Shown here: piece by piece, positions 7,102-15,355 of the stretch
Layout: the number at the start of each line of letters is the position of its first letter
Position numbering within the stretch: position 1 is the stretch's first letter
Source: Avimuribaculum sp964395975
GTDB taxonomy: Bacteria; Bacteroidota; Bacteroidia; Bacteroidales; Muribaculaceae
Assembly (NCBI GenBank): GCA_964395975.1
Contig: CAYNBZ010000047.1
Coordinates: 1 to 18,869 of the forward strand
Reading direction: 5' to 3'
DNA length: 18,869 nucleotides
Position numbers and translations under genes: made by a program
Notes under the pieces: model-generated
The model's database searches: none
The model's input: the letters and a program-made list of their open reading frames with translations, nothing else
Told to the model about the DNA's origin: nothing

Positions 7102-9240
7102 ATGGACAAGAACGCGATTATCGGAATGTTGCTGATGGGCGTTGTAATATTCGGGTTTATGTGGCTCAACCAACCATCAGAAGCCGAAATGGCACAACGC
7201 CGCGCACAAGCCGCCGCACAAGCTGAGCAGATGGCTCGGCAAAACGAGATAAATGCATCGCTTGGTGTGGCAGATACTATAACGACTGCCGAGATAGCGA
7301 CACTGAAAACCACGGTGCGACAATTCGGGCAAGTTGCCGGAGAGGGAGAATCTGCCGTTTACACACTCGAAAATGGAGGTGTATCCATAACATTGCAAGA
7401 TGAAGAACTTTCGGGTCATATCACACTTGATGGCGGCTCTCGGGGAGAGCTTTCAGAGGCTCTTGCCGCAACCACAACCAATGTGGCATTCCACAACCGC
7501 CTTGTGGCAAAACTGAGGGGAGTAATCAACAATTACACCAAAAATGGCACTTTCGCCAATTTCCTAAACGGACAAGACTCAACGCTTGTGCTTGAAAACG
7601 AAGTCTTGCGTGTGGAAGTTTCATCGCTTGGCGGACAGATTTCGAGCGTGATACTAAAAGATTATGATGACCATAAGAATTTTAGTGCGGATGCGACAAA
7701 TCCGGTAAAACTGTTTGATTCGACTAACAACAGCTATAGTTTCACACTCAACACGCACTCGCAACGCTTCGACACCAAGGATTTCTATTTCACTCCCATA
7801 CAGGTGAATGACAGCACCTTGCTTATGCAACTCGACTTGGGTGGCGGAAGCAAATTTGCAATACGGTACACATTACCGGCAGGACGCTACGATGTAGCAA
7901 TGGATGTGTTGCAAGAGCAGATGGACAAGGTGATTCCCACCAACATACCAAACCTCGACTTCACTTGGCATCAAAAGATGTCGCGCCACGAGGCAGGACG
8001 GATGTTTGAGGAACGCAATAGTGCACTCTACTACAAGTATTCGGGTGGCAGCGTCGATCACCTCAGTGAATCGGGCAACGATGATGAACAGATGTCAGAC
8101 AAACTGAAATGGATTGGGTTTAAAAACCAGTTCTTCTCAAGCATTCTGATTTGCAAAACTTATTTCAACGGCGGGCGCTTCGAAAGCCATGCCATCCCCA
8201 CAGAAAATCCAGACAATCATGATTTTCTAAAGACGATGTATGTCGAAAGTTCGCTCGATTACAGTTCGGCTAACCCCATGCCTGTGCAATTCAACTTCTA
8301 TTTCGGTCCCAACCTCTATCCGTTGTTGTCATCCTACGACGGCATAGTTTCACCCGACGAAGATTTGCAACTCACCAAGGTCATCCCTCTTGGTTGGCCC
8401 ATATTCCGCTGGATAAACACTGGATTTATCATACCTGTATTCAATTTCCTCGGCAGCTTCATCCCGAGTTATGGCGTGATTATTCTTATCATGACCATTC
8501 TAATCAAACTCATACTATGGCCTCTTGCCCACAAAAGCTATAAGTCGCAGGCACGGATGCGCTTCCTTGCCCCCGACATAAAAGCACTCAACGACAAATA
8601 TCCCGACAAAGAGCAGGCCATGACCAAGCAACAAAAGATGATGGAACTTTATCGTCAGGCGGGAGCCAATCCAATGAGCGGCTGCCTGCCGATGCTGTTG
8701 CAATTGCCAATACTTGTGGCCATGTTCACATTCTTCCCATCGTGCATGGAATTGCGCGGCGAATCTTTCTTGTGGGTAAAGGACTTGTCGGCTCCCGATG
8801 CCATTGTAAGCTGGGACGCACAGATACCGTTCATCACCAATTATTTTGGCAACCACATCAGCCTCTTCTGCTTGTTGATGACCGTAACCAACATCGTATA
8901 TATGCATCTGAACATGCAGAATCAGGCAAGCAGCCAGTCGATGCCCGGAATGAAGATGATGACTTACCTGATGCCTATCATGTTCCTCGTCTTCTTCAAC
9001 AACTATGCCGCAGGATTGAGCTACTACTACTTCATATCGCTGCTTATCACCATCGTTCAAACGTATGTTTACCGCCACTTCGTGAGTGAAGCCAAAATGC
9101 GTGCCATGATGGCAGAAAACGCAAAAAAGCCAAAGAAGAAGAGCGGATTCATGGCAAGGCTCGAAGAAGCCCAACGCCAACAACAGGCAATGCTTGCCGA
9201 GCAGCAACGCCGCAAAAACAACAGTAAAGGACGTCATTGA
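7102..9240 (+). CDS. yidC: Membrane protein insertase YidC (Oxa1 family)
   Basis: It inserts and folds inner-membrane proteins, alone or with SecYEG. The 712 residues follow the Gram-negative plan: an N-terminal transmembrane helix (about 5-22), a charged linker, a large periplasmic beta-sandwich domain (about 85-415), then the insertase core. The core has membrane segments at about 438-473, 527-546, 583-602 and 616-655, with the cytoplasmic hairpin PDIKALNDKYPDKEQ and GANPMSGCLPMLLQLPI between the first two. K469 (in ILIKLILWPL) occupies the place of the groove Arg (R366) of E. coli by my alignment. A basic, Gln-rich tail (about 674-712) extends into the cytoplasm and may contact ribosomes. 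It is co-directional with pyrG (42 nt) and dapL (34 nt). Confidence 0.97.
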   Translation: MDKNAIIGMLLMGVVIFGFMWLNQPSEAEMAQRRAQAAAQAEQMARQNEINASLGVADTITTAEIATLKTTVRQFGQVAGEGESAVYTLENGGVSITLQDEELSGHITLDGGSRGELSEALAATTTNVAFHNRLVAKLRGVINNYTKNGTFANFLNGQDSTLVLENEVLRVEVSSLGGQISSVILKDYDDHKNFSADATNPVKLFDSTNNSYSFTLNTHSQRFDTKDFYFTPIQVNDSTLLMQLDLGGGSKFAIRYTLPAGRYDVAMDVLQEQMDKVIPTNIPNLDFTWHQKMSRHEAGRMFEERNSALYYKYSGGSVDHLSESGNDDEQMSDKLKWIGFKNQFFSSILICKTYFNGGRFESHAIPTENPDNHDFLKTMYVESSLDYSSANPMPVQFNFYFGPNLYPLLSSYDGIVSPDEDLQLTKVIPLGWPIFRWINTGFIIPVFNFLGSFIPSYGVIILIMTILIKLILWPLAHKSYKSQARMRFLAPDIKALNDKYPDKEQAMTKQQKMMELYRQAGANPMSGCLPMLLQLPILVAMFTFFPSCMELRGESFLWVKDLSAPDAIVSWDAQIPFITNYFGNHISLFCLLMTVTNIVYMHLNMQNQASSQSMPGMKMMTYLMPIMFLVFFNNYAAGLSYYYFISLLITIVQTYVYRHFVSEAKMRAMMAENAKKPKKKSGFMARLEEAQRQQQAMLAEQQRRKNNSKGRH

Positions 9241-9274
9241 TAAAAAATAATTCTAATTTAACTCATATCAAATA

Positions 9275-10507
9275 ATGACATTAGTAAACGAACACTTCCT
9301 TAAACTTAAAAGCAATTATCTGTTCACGGATATTGCAAGGAAAGTTGAGAAATACAGGTCGGAACATCCCGACAAAAAGATTATACGCCTTGGCATAGGC
9401 GATGTGACACGACCGTTGCCGGCTGCGAGCCTTGAAGCCATGCACCGTGCCATCGAGGACTTGTCACGCAGTGAAACATTTTATGGTTACGGACCCGAAC
9501 AGGGATACGATTTCTTGCGGGAGCCCATAGTGAAAAACGACTTCGAACCCCGTGGAGTCAAGCTCGACATAGATGAAGTATTCGTCAGCGACGGGGCAAA
9601 AAGCGACACGGGCAATATAGGTGAAATCCTGCAAGTGAACAACAGCGTTGGTGTCACCGACCCTGTTTATCCGGTTTATGTGGACAGCAACGTGATGTGT
9701 GGCAGAGCCGGCGAAATGCTGCCGAACGGCCAATGGAGCAATGTAACCTATTTCCCTTGCACAGCCGGAAACGATTTCGAGCCGGCAATACCCGATGGAC
9801 AAGTTGATATCATATATCTGTGCTATCCCAATAATCCCACAGGCACGACATTGACACATAGCCAATTGAAAAAATGGGTGGATTACGCACTGGCACATAA
9901 TTCATTAATCATATTCGATGCAGCCTACGAAGCGTTCATTAGTCGTAGCGATGTGCCCCACTCCATATACGAAATAGAGGGCGCACGGAACGTTGCAATA
10001 GAAATCCGCAGTTTCTCAAAAACCGCAGGATTCACCGGTGTACGTTGCGGATATACTGTCGTTCCAAAAGAAGTTACCGCCATGACAACAGATGGCCGTA
10101 AGGTGCAACTCAATGGCTTATGGAATCGCCGTCAGTGTACCAAGTTCAACGGAGCAAGCTATATCACCCAACGCGGAGCAGCCGCCATCTACACACCCGA
10201 TGGTCACCAACAAGTGATTGATACCATAAACTATTACAAGGAAAATGCCCGAATGATGCGTGATGGTCTTGAAGCTGCGGGCTTCACCGTATATGGCGGC
10301 ATCGATGCACCCTATATTTGGCTGAAAACACCGGATGGTATCGGCTCATGGGAATTTTTCGACCGTCTGCTTGCCGAGGTCAATGTCGTAGGTACTCCGG
10401 GAGTCGGGTTTGGTCCAAGTGGCGAAGGCTACTTCCGCCTGACGGCATTCGGACAACATGAAGCTACAGCCGAAGCAATGAATCGCATCGCCAACTGGAA
10501 ACTGTAA
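9275..10507 (+). CDS. dapL: LL-diaminopimelate aminotransferase
   Basis: It converts tetrahydrodipicolinate directly to LL-diaminopimelate using glutamate, bypassing the succinylase/acetylase branches, and so supplies lysine and peptidoglycan cross-linking. This 410-residue fold-type I PLP enzyme opens with the DapL-typical NEHFLKLKSNYLFTDIARKV. It has LGIGDVTRPLP (substrate loop), CYPNNPTGTTLT, and the PLP-binding SFSKTAGFTGVRCGY with Schiff-base K249. The length matches plant and chlamydial DapL. DapL is the usual diaminopimelate route in Bacteroidetes. It follows yidC by 34 nt and precedes tsaE by 14 nt, so it is probably in the same transcript. The short AT-rich gap before it has no clear Shine-Dalgarno sequence. 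Confidence 0.96.
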   Translation: MTLVNEHFLKLKSNYLFTDIARKVEKYRSEHPDKKIIRLGIGDVTRPLPAASLEAMHRAIEDLSRSETFYGYGPEQGYDFLREPIVKNDFEPRGVKLDIDEVFVSDGAKSDTGNIGEILQVNNSVGVTDPVYPVYVDSNVMCGRAGEMLPNGQWSNVTYFPCTAGNDFEPAIPDGQVDIIYLCYPNNPTGTTLTHSQLKKWVDYALAHNSLIIFDAAYEAFISRSDVPHSIYEIEGARNVAIEIRSFSKTAGFTGVRCGYTVVPKEVTAMTTDGRKVQLNGLWNRRQCTKFNGASYITQRGAAAIYTPDGHQQVIDTINYYKENARMMRDGLEAAGFTVYGGIDAPYIWLKTPDGIGSWEFFDRLLAEVNVVGTPGVGFGPSGEGYFRLTAFGQHEATAEAMNRIANWKL

Positions 10508-10521
10508 CAAATAGCAGCATC

Positions 10522-10968
10522 ATGGATAATAAAGTCATAACGATTGCCAGCCTTGATGACCTCGATAATGCGGCACATGAGTTTGCAGCGGCAATGGACG
10601 ATTATACGGTTTTTGCCTTCTACGGCGATATGGGTGTTGGCAAAACTACGTTTATCAGCGCACTGTGCCGCATACTTGGCGTGGAGCAAGATGTTGCCAA
10701 TTCTCCATCATTCTCGATAATCAATGAATATCGCAGCGACACTACAGCCGAATTAATTTACCACTTCGACTGCTATCGCCTGCAAGACGAACGCGAAGCA
10801 GAAGATATTGGTGCCGAGGATTATTTCTATTCAGGAGCATTGTGCCTTGTCGAATGGCCTGAACGTATCGAGGACTTGTTGCCCGATGATACGGTTGTGG
10901 TGGAAATAACAGAATCGCCCGAGGACCATGCACGCACATTAACAATGAAATTTCCCGACGAGGATTGA
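10522..10968 (+). CDS. tsaE: tRNA threonylcarbamoyladenosine biosynthesis ATPase TsaE
   Basis: This is a small P-loop ATPase that works with TsaB and TsaD to place threonylcarbamoyl on A37 of ANN-reading tRNAs (t6A). In 148 residues it shows Walker A GDMGVGKTTF (35-44), the switch segment SPSFSIINEY, the conserved HFDCYRL and the C-terminal VEWPERI. These are the family hallmarks in the right order, and the length is typical. It lies 14 nt after dapL and 14 nt before birA. No tsaB or tsaD is nearby in the window. Confidence 0.96.
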   Translation: MDNKVITIASLDDLDNAAHEFAAAMDDYTVFAFYGDMGVGKTTFISALCRILGVEQDVANSPSFSIINEYRSDTTAELIYHFDCYRLQDEREAEDIGAEDYFYSGALCLVEWPERIEDLLPDDTVVVEITESPEDHARTLTMKFPDED

Positions 10969-10982
10969 CATAAGAAAATCAA

Positions 10983-11726
10983 ATGGCACGTTACATTCTC
11001 ATTCGAGAAACGGCATCAACCAACAGTTACCTTGCCCGGATGGCGACAATGCTCCCATCGGGCACGGTAATTTATACCCATCACCAATCAGCCGGACGCG
11101 GACAACGCGGCAACCATTGGGAGGCTGAGCCAGGCAAGAACCTTACATTCTCTTTACTCATAAAGAACCTTGGCATTGCACCAGTATCACAATTTTACAT
11201 AAGTGAAACGGTATCGGTGGCCATTGTCGATTTCCTGTCGCAATATGCCAACGGATTCTCAATCAAGTGGCCCAACGACATATATCACGGTGACCGTAAA
11301 ATATGCGGCATACTTATAGAACATTCTTTATGCGGCAACAACATCAATCACTCGATAATAGGTGTGGGAATAAACATCAATCAGACTGAATTCCTAAGTG
11401 ATGCCCCAAATCCTATATCGCTAAAGCAAATTACAGGTCAAGAGGTGCAACTTGATGAAGCATTGCATGACGTATGCAGCCGCATCGAAAAAAGTGTTCT
11501 GGCTCTCGGAAACACCACTTGCAACTTCAATGAACTACATGACCGCTATAAGTCACTGCTTTATAGGCACGACGGTAAATTGCACAATTTTGAACATCCA
11601 TCGGGAAAACCGTTCAGAGCCAAAATCATTGATGTCAATCCTACAGGCACACTCGTTCTCCAACATGAAGACAATACCATTCACAATTATGCGTTCAAAG
11701 AAGTAGCCTTTTTAAATAAAGATTGA
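10983..11726 (+). CDS. birA: Biotin--[acetyl-CoA-carboxylase] ligase
   Basis: It activates biotin to biotinyl-AMP and attaches it to the lysine of biotin carboxyl carrier domains. The 247-residue protein starts directly in the catalytic domain, with ETASTNSYL near the N-terminus. It has the biotinyl-AMP loop GRGQRG (38-43), KWPNDI (95-100), and K106 in RKICGILIE, equivalent to the catalytic Lys. A small C-terminal SH3-like domain follows (about 195-247). There is no N-terminal helix-turn-helix, so this is the monofunctional (class I) form and should not act as the biotin operon repressor. It is the last gene of the pyrG cluster; no clear terminator follows. Confidence 0.95.
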   Translation: MARYILIRETASTNSYLARMATMLPSGTVIYTHHQSAGRGQRGNHWEAEPGKNLTFSLLIKNLGIAPVSQFYISETVSVAIVDFLSQYANGFSIKWPNDIYHGDRKICGILIEHSLCGNNINHSIIGVGININQTEFLSDAPNPISLKQITGQEVQLDEALHDVCSRIEKSVLALGNTTCNFNELHDRYKSLLYRHDGKLHNFEHPSGKPFRAKIIDVNPTGTLVLQHEDNTIHNYAFKEVAFLNKD

Positions 11727-12029
11727 TATTCCCGCCACACTTGACACCAATTATTGCCGCATCCACTGCCATTTTATACGCATTTACATGCCCCCACATG
11801 ACGTGATTTATGCCACAATAAACATAGTGTTGGGCAACCTCCATAGAGAGTGCAGAATAATCTAAATTATTTATGACATATATGCGTTTGGCGTGATTTT
11901 TGTATATTCGGCAAAAGGAAATATTGCAAATTGTTTTATCGCCATGAAAAGAGGATGAACAATGTTGCATTCCCCAAACGTAATAAATATTAAAAGCCGC
12001 CTAATTAAAGGAAATTTTTCCGTAATTAC
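11727..12029 (+). other. Intergenic region upstream of pckA, no gene recognised
   Basis: This is AT-rich non-coding sequence. It has a weak AT-only hairpin (aataat-ctaa-attatt, 11856-11871) and the imperfect palindrome ggaaatttttcc (12010-12021) just upstream of the pckA -33 element, a possible but unproven regulator site. A minus-strand open frame across 11695-11970 looks spurious. No convincing terminator for birA was found here. Confidence 0.4.
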
Positions 12030-12061
12030 TTGGTCACGGTGAAAAAATATAACTAACTTTG
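12030..12061 (+). promoter_or_regulatory. Bacteroidetes-type promoter for pckA
   Basis: TTGG (12030-12033), a 20-nt spacer and TAACTTTG (12054-12061) match the -33/-7 consensus very well. The start of transcription should fall near 12066, giving a leader of about 50 nt to the ATG at 12118. Confidence 0.8.
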
Positions 12062-12117
12062 CATTGCTTTTTAGAGCCAATAAAAAGAATAATTTTAATC
12101 TCTCATTATATTTAATT

Positions 12118-13725
12118 ATGGCAAATTTAGATTTAAGCAAGTACGGTATTACCGACGTGAAGGAAGTTCTTCACAATCCGTCTTATGAAGTACTGTTTGA
12201 GGAAGAAACCAAAGAATGCCTCGAAGGTTATGAAAAAGGTCAAGTAACCGAACTCGGTGCAGTTAACGTTATGACCGGTATCTATACCGGCCGTTCTCCA
12301 AAAGATAAATTCTTCGTGATGAACGAAGCCAGCAAGGACACTGTATGGTGGACTACTCCGGAGTATAAAAACGACAACAAACCTTGCTCAGAAGAAGCAT
12401 GGGCAGACCTTAAGGCTAAAGCTGTAAAGCAATTGTCGGGCAAGCGTCTGTTCGTTATGGATACTTTCTGCGGTGCCAACCCTGCTACACGCTTGAAAGT
12501 GCGCTTCATCATGGAAGTAGCTTGGCAAGCTCACTTTGTTAAGAATATGTTCATTCGCCCAACCGAAGAAGAACTTGCTAACTATGGCGAGCCTGACTTC
12601 GTTTCGTTCAACGCAGCAAAGGCAAAGGTTGACAACTATAAAGAACTCGGCTTGAACTCTGAAACAGCTACAGTGTTCAACCTCAAGACCAACGAGCAAG
12701 TTATCCTCAACACTTGGTATGGTGGTGAAATGAAGAAGGGTATCTTCTCAATCATGAACTACTTAAACCCGTTGCGCGGCATAGCTTCGATGCACTGTTC
12801 TGCCAATACCAACATGGAAGGTACCGACACTGCTATCTTCTTCGGATTGTCAGGTACAGGCAAGACCACTCTTTCTACCGACCCAAAACGTTTGCTTATC
12901 GGTGATGACGAACACGGTTGGGATGATGAAGGCGTATTCAACTATGAAGGCGGTTGCTATGCCAAGGTTATCAACCTTGACAAGGAAAGCGAACCGGATA
13001 TCTATAACGCCATCAAGCGTAACGCACTTCTCGAAAACGTTACTGTTGATGCCAATGGCAAAATTGACTTCGCAGACAAGAGCGTAACCGAGAATACCCG
13101 CGTTTCTTATCCTATCGACCACATCACAAACATCGTTAAGCCTGTATCTAAAGGTCCACACGCTCACCAAGTCATCTTCTTGTCGGCTGATGCATTCGGC
13201 GTATTGCCTCCTGTATCTATCTTGAACTCCGAACAAACCAAATATTACTTCTTGTCGGGCTTCACTGCAAAATTGGCAGGTACAGAACGCGGCATTACAG
13301 AGCCTACTCCGACATTCTCGGCTTGCTTCGGTGCAGCATTCCTTTCATTGCACCCGACTAAATATGCTGAAGAGCTCGTAAAGCGCATGGAAGCTGTAGG
13401 TGCTAAAGCATACTTGGTTAACACCGGTTGGAACGGTACTGGCAAACGTATTTCTATCAAGGATACTCGTGGTATCATCGATGCTATTCTCGATGGCTCG
13501 ATCGACAAAGCTCCGACAAAGACAATTCCTTACTTCGACTTCGTAGTTCCTACCGAATTGCCGGGTGTTGATCCCAAGATTCTTGATCCTCGCGACACTT
13601 ATAGCGATGCTTCGCAATGGAACGAAAAAGCAAAAGATCTTGCTAACCGCTTTATCAATAACTTCACCAAGTTCACCGGTAATGAAGCAGGTCAGGCATT
13701 GGTTGCTGCCGGTCCAAAACTCTAA
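12118..13725 (+). CDS. pckA: Phosphoenolpyruvate carboxykinase (ATP-type)
   Basis: It interconverts oxaloacetate plus ATP with PEP, CO2 and ADP. In gut Bacteroidetes it commonly runs toward oxaloacetate, fixing CO2 on the way to succinate (family knowledge). The 535 residues contain YTGRSPKDKF with substrate Arg R59, the P-loop FGLSGTGKTTLS (G243-S253, with K249 and T250), and the metal-binding GDDEHGWDDEG (from G262). I chose ATG 12118 (MANLDLSKYG) over the upstream TTG at 12064 because homologues start here and 12064 would fall at or before the predicted transcription start. The preferred codons (gct, ggt, cgt, atc, aac) are more biased than in neighbours, which suggests high expression. 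It has its own promoter and a strong terminator, so it is monocistronic. Confidence 0.97.
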   Translation: MANLDLSKYGITDVKEVLHNPSYEVLFEEETKECLEGYEKGQVTELGAVNVMTGIYTGRSPKDKFFVMNEASKDTVWWTTPEYKNDNKPCSEEAWADLKAKAVKQLSGKRLFVMDTFCGANPATRLKVRFIMEVAWQAHFVKNMFIRPTEEELANYGEPDFVSFNAAKAKVDNYKELGLNSETATVFNLKTNEQVILNTWYGGEMKKGIFSIMNYLNPLRGIASMHCSANTNMEGTDTAIFFGLSGTGKTTLSTDPKRLLIGDDEHGWDDEGVFNYEGGCYAKVINLDKESEPDIYNAIKRNALLENVTVDANGKIDFADKSVTENTRVSYPIDHITNIVKPVSKGPHAHQVIFLSADAFGVLPPVSILNSEQTKYYFLSGFTAKLAGTERGITEPTPTFSACFGAAFLSLHPTKYAEELVKRMEAVGAKAYLVNTGWNGTGKRISIKDTRGIIDAILDGSIDKAPTKTIPYFDFVVPTELPGVDPKILDPRDTYSDASQWNEKAKDLANRFINNFTKFTGNEAGQALVAAGPKL

Positions 13726-13758
13726 ACATTGAGTTAATAATAAACAAATTAATAATGC

Positions 13759-13791
13759 GAGGGTGACCAAAAAGGTCATCCTCTTTCTTTT
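13759..13791 (+). terminator. Intrinsic terminator of pckA
   Basis: A 10-bp stem (gagggtgacc / ggtcatcctc, one G-T wobble) with an AAAAA loop is followed by tttctttt. It lies 34 nt after the pckA stop. Confidence 0.88.
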
Positions 13792-13823
13792 ACCAATAAA
13801 TTACTGTTTAATCACAGCATAAC

Positions 13824-13875
13824 AAAAAAAGAATGTGCATGGGGTGAATTGTAAAACCCCATGCACATTTTTCTT
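13824..13875. terminator. Bidirectional intrinsic terminator between pckA and the ricT operon
   Basis: A perfect 12-bp stem, atgtgcatgggg (13833-13844) with ccccatgcacat (13857-13868), encloses a 12-nt loop. T-runs follow on both strands: tttttctt on + (from 13868) and, on the minus strand, seven Ts from the A7 at 13824-13830. It ends the minus-strand ricT operon and backs up pckA termination. Confidence 0.88.
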
Positions 13876-13892
13876 AGCAACGTACTTAATTA

Positions 13893-15344
13893 TTATTGTT
13901 GATTGTCTTGCTGCTTGCTCTCGTTACTGTTGTTATTACGACGAGGAGGACGTTGTCTACGACGATTGCCTTGCTGTTGGCGAGGAGAATTTTGACTGTC
14001 TGCACCAACAACACTTACACCACCATCTTTTCGATTTCCATCCCGTTGTTTACGCGGTTGCTGATTTCCACCCGTTGCAGGCTGCTGCGACTTCTGTTTT
14101 GGCCTACCGAGCTGCCCTGCATTCTCTGATTGCTGACTACTGTTTTGACCATCGCTATTTACGCCCTGTACCTGCTGCTGACGTTTCTTATTACTCTTGT
14201 TTTTCTTGCGTTTCACCTTGTTGTCAAAGCGTGTCACATCGGCCTGTGCGATTATGTCACCAAAAGCTTTACGCTCAAACTCACGTTCTTTATTATCAAC
14301 AGCCAACTTTTCGGGCTTGACACCATTTTTGTTTAGTGCTATTATTTCAAACACACGTTCGGCAGGCAACGTCACAAGATTGGCAGGAACCGACTTATCG
14401 GTTGAATAGGTCATTTCCTGTTTCAATATGTCGGTCTTAAAGTGATAATACGTGTTATCTTTTGTTTCAAGCCTTACATCCTTTGGCGGCAACTTCTTGG
14501 ATGCCTCGGCATAACAATCCACTTCAAAATTCATGCAACACTTCAGTTTGGCACATTGTCCTGCCAATTTCTGAGGATTAAGTGAAATATCTTGGTAGCG
14601 CGCAGCACTTGTTGCCACAGATACGAAATTAGCCATCCAACTGGAGCAACACAACGGTCGTCCACAAGGTCCTATTCCGCCAATGCGACCGGCCTCTTGA
14701 CGAGCACCGATTTGCTTCATTTCTATGCGCACTTTAAATACATCGGCAAGCACCTTTATCAATTGCCGGAAATCTACACGTTCATCAGCGATATAGTAAA
14801 AAATGGCCTTATTTCCATCACCCTGATACTCCACATCGCCTATTTTCATATTCAATTTAAGATCTTCAGCAATTTTACGCGAGCGTATCATAGTATCCAC
14901 CTCTTTGGCCTTGGCCTCTTCGTAGCGAGCAATATCGTTTGGCTTTGCCTTGCGAAACACCCTCAATATCTCGGCATCAGGTCGCAGGTTGACACGTTTC
15001 ATTTGCAACTTTACAAGCCGTCCCATCATCGACACTTTTCCAATGTCATGCCCGGGACTTGCCTCGACAGCCACTAAATCACCGATAGCAAGCTGCAAGT
15101 GCTGACTGTTGCGATAGAAACCGCGTCGCGTGTTCTTGAACGTAACCTCAATAATATCATCGGCTTGGTTAAAGTCACCCGGCACATCGGCAAGCCAATT
15201 GCAACTGTGCAATTTACTTCGTGAACCATTCGAGCAACACCCGACAGCAACGATTTTTGGCTGTTGCTGTGCCTGTTCGGAATCACGTTGCGCACCAATG
15301 GCCGACGCATTATTAGTATCGTTGATGTTATTATCGCTCATCAT
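13893..15344 (-). CDS. ricT: PSP1-domain protein, RicT (YaaT)-like, with long disordered basic tail
   Basis: This 483-residue protein has the PSP1/RicT core at about 60-345, with YRNSQHLQLAIGDLVAVE, IGARQEAGRIGGIGPCGRPLCC and the Cys cluster C227, C232, C233, C264, C269, C270 and C277. In Bacillus subtilis, RicT with RicA and RicF forms an Fe-S complex that directs RNase Y cleavage of mRNAs; the visible cysteines fit metal or Fe-S binding. The N-terminal 30 residues and the C-terminal tail (about 376-483, rich in Lys, Arg, Gln and Asn) are low-complexity extensions; the tail looks RNA-binding. The gene sits 11 nt downstream of rny on the same strand, which supports a functional link. RicA and RicF homologues are not in the window. 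The start may be either of two adjacent ATGs. A role in RNase Y guidance in this organism is inferred. Confidence 0.88.
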   Translation of the reverse strand: MMSDNNINDTNNASAIGAQRDSEQAQQQPKIVAVGCCSNGSRSKLHSCNWLADVPGDFNQADDIIEVTFKNTRRGFYRNSQHLQLAIGDLVAVEASPGHDIGKVSMMGRLVKLQMKRVNLRPDAEILRVFRKAKPNDIARYEEAKAKEVDTMIRSRKIAEDLKLNMKIGDVEYQGDGNKAIFYYIADERVDFRQLIKVLADVFKVRIEMKQIGARQEAGRIGGIGPCGRPLCCSSWMANFVSVATSAARYQDISLNPQKLAGQCAKLKCCMNFEVDCYAEASKKLPPKDVRLETKDNTYYHFKTDILKQEMTYSTDKSVPANLVTLPAERVFEIIALNKNGVKPEKLAVDNKEREFERKAFGDIIAQADVTRFDNKVKRKKNKSNKKRQQQVQGVNSDGQNSSQQSENAGQLGRPKQKSQQPATGGNQQPRKQRDGNRKDGGVSVVGADSQNSPRQQQGNRRRQRPPRRNNNSNESKQQDNQQ

Positions 15345-15355
15345 CGCTGTGAAAA

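Noticed and set aside
8515..9237. 240-codon minus-strand frame opposite the end of yidC
   Set aside because: The His/Val-rich product has no known fold and mirrors the conserved YidC core on the other strand.
11975..11982. Minus-strand TACGTTTG box resembling a -7 element
   Set aside because: No -33 partner and no gene downstream on the minus strand in the 11727-11970 region.
12064..12117. Upstream extension of pckA from a TTG at 12064
   Set aside because: The extra 18 residues are not family-like and the codon lies at or before the predicted transcription start; ATG 12118 is preferred.
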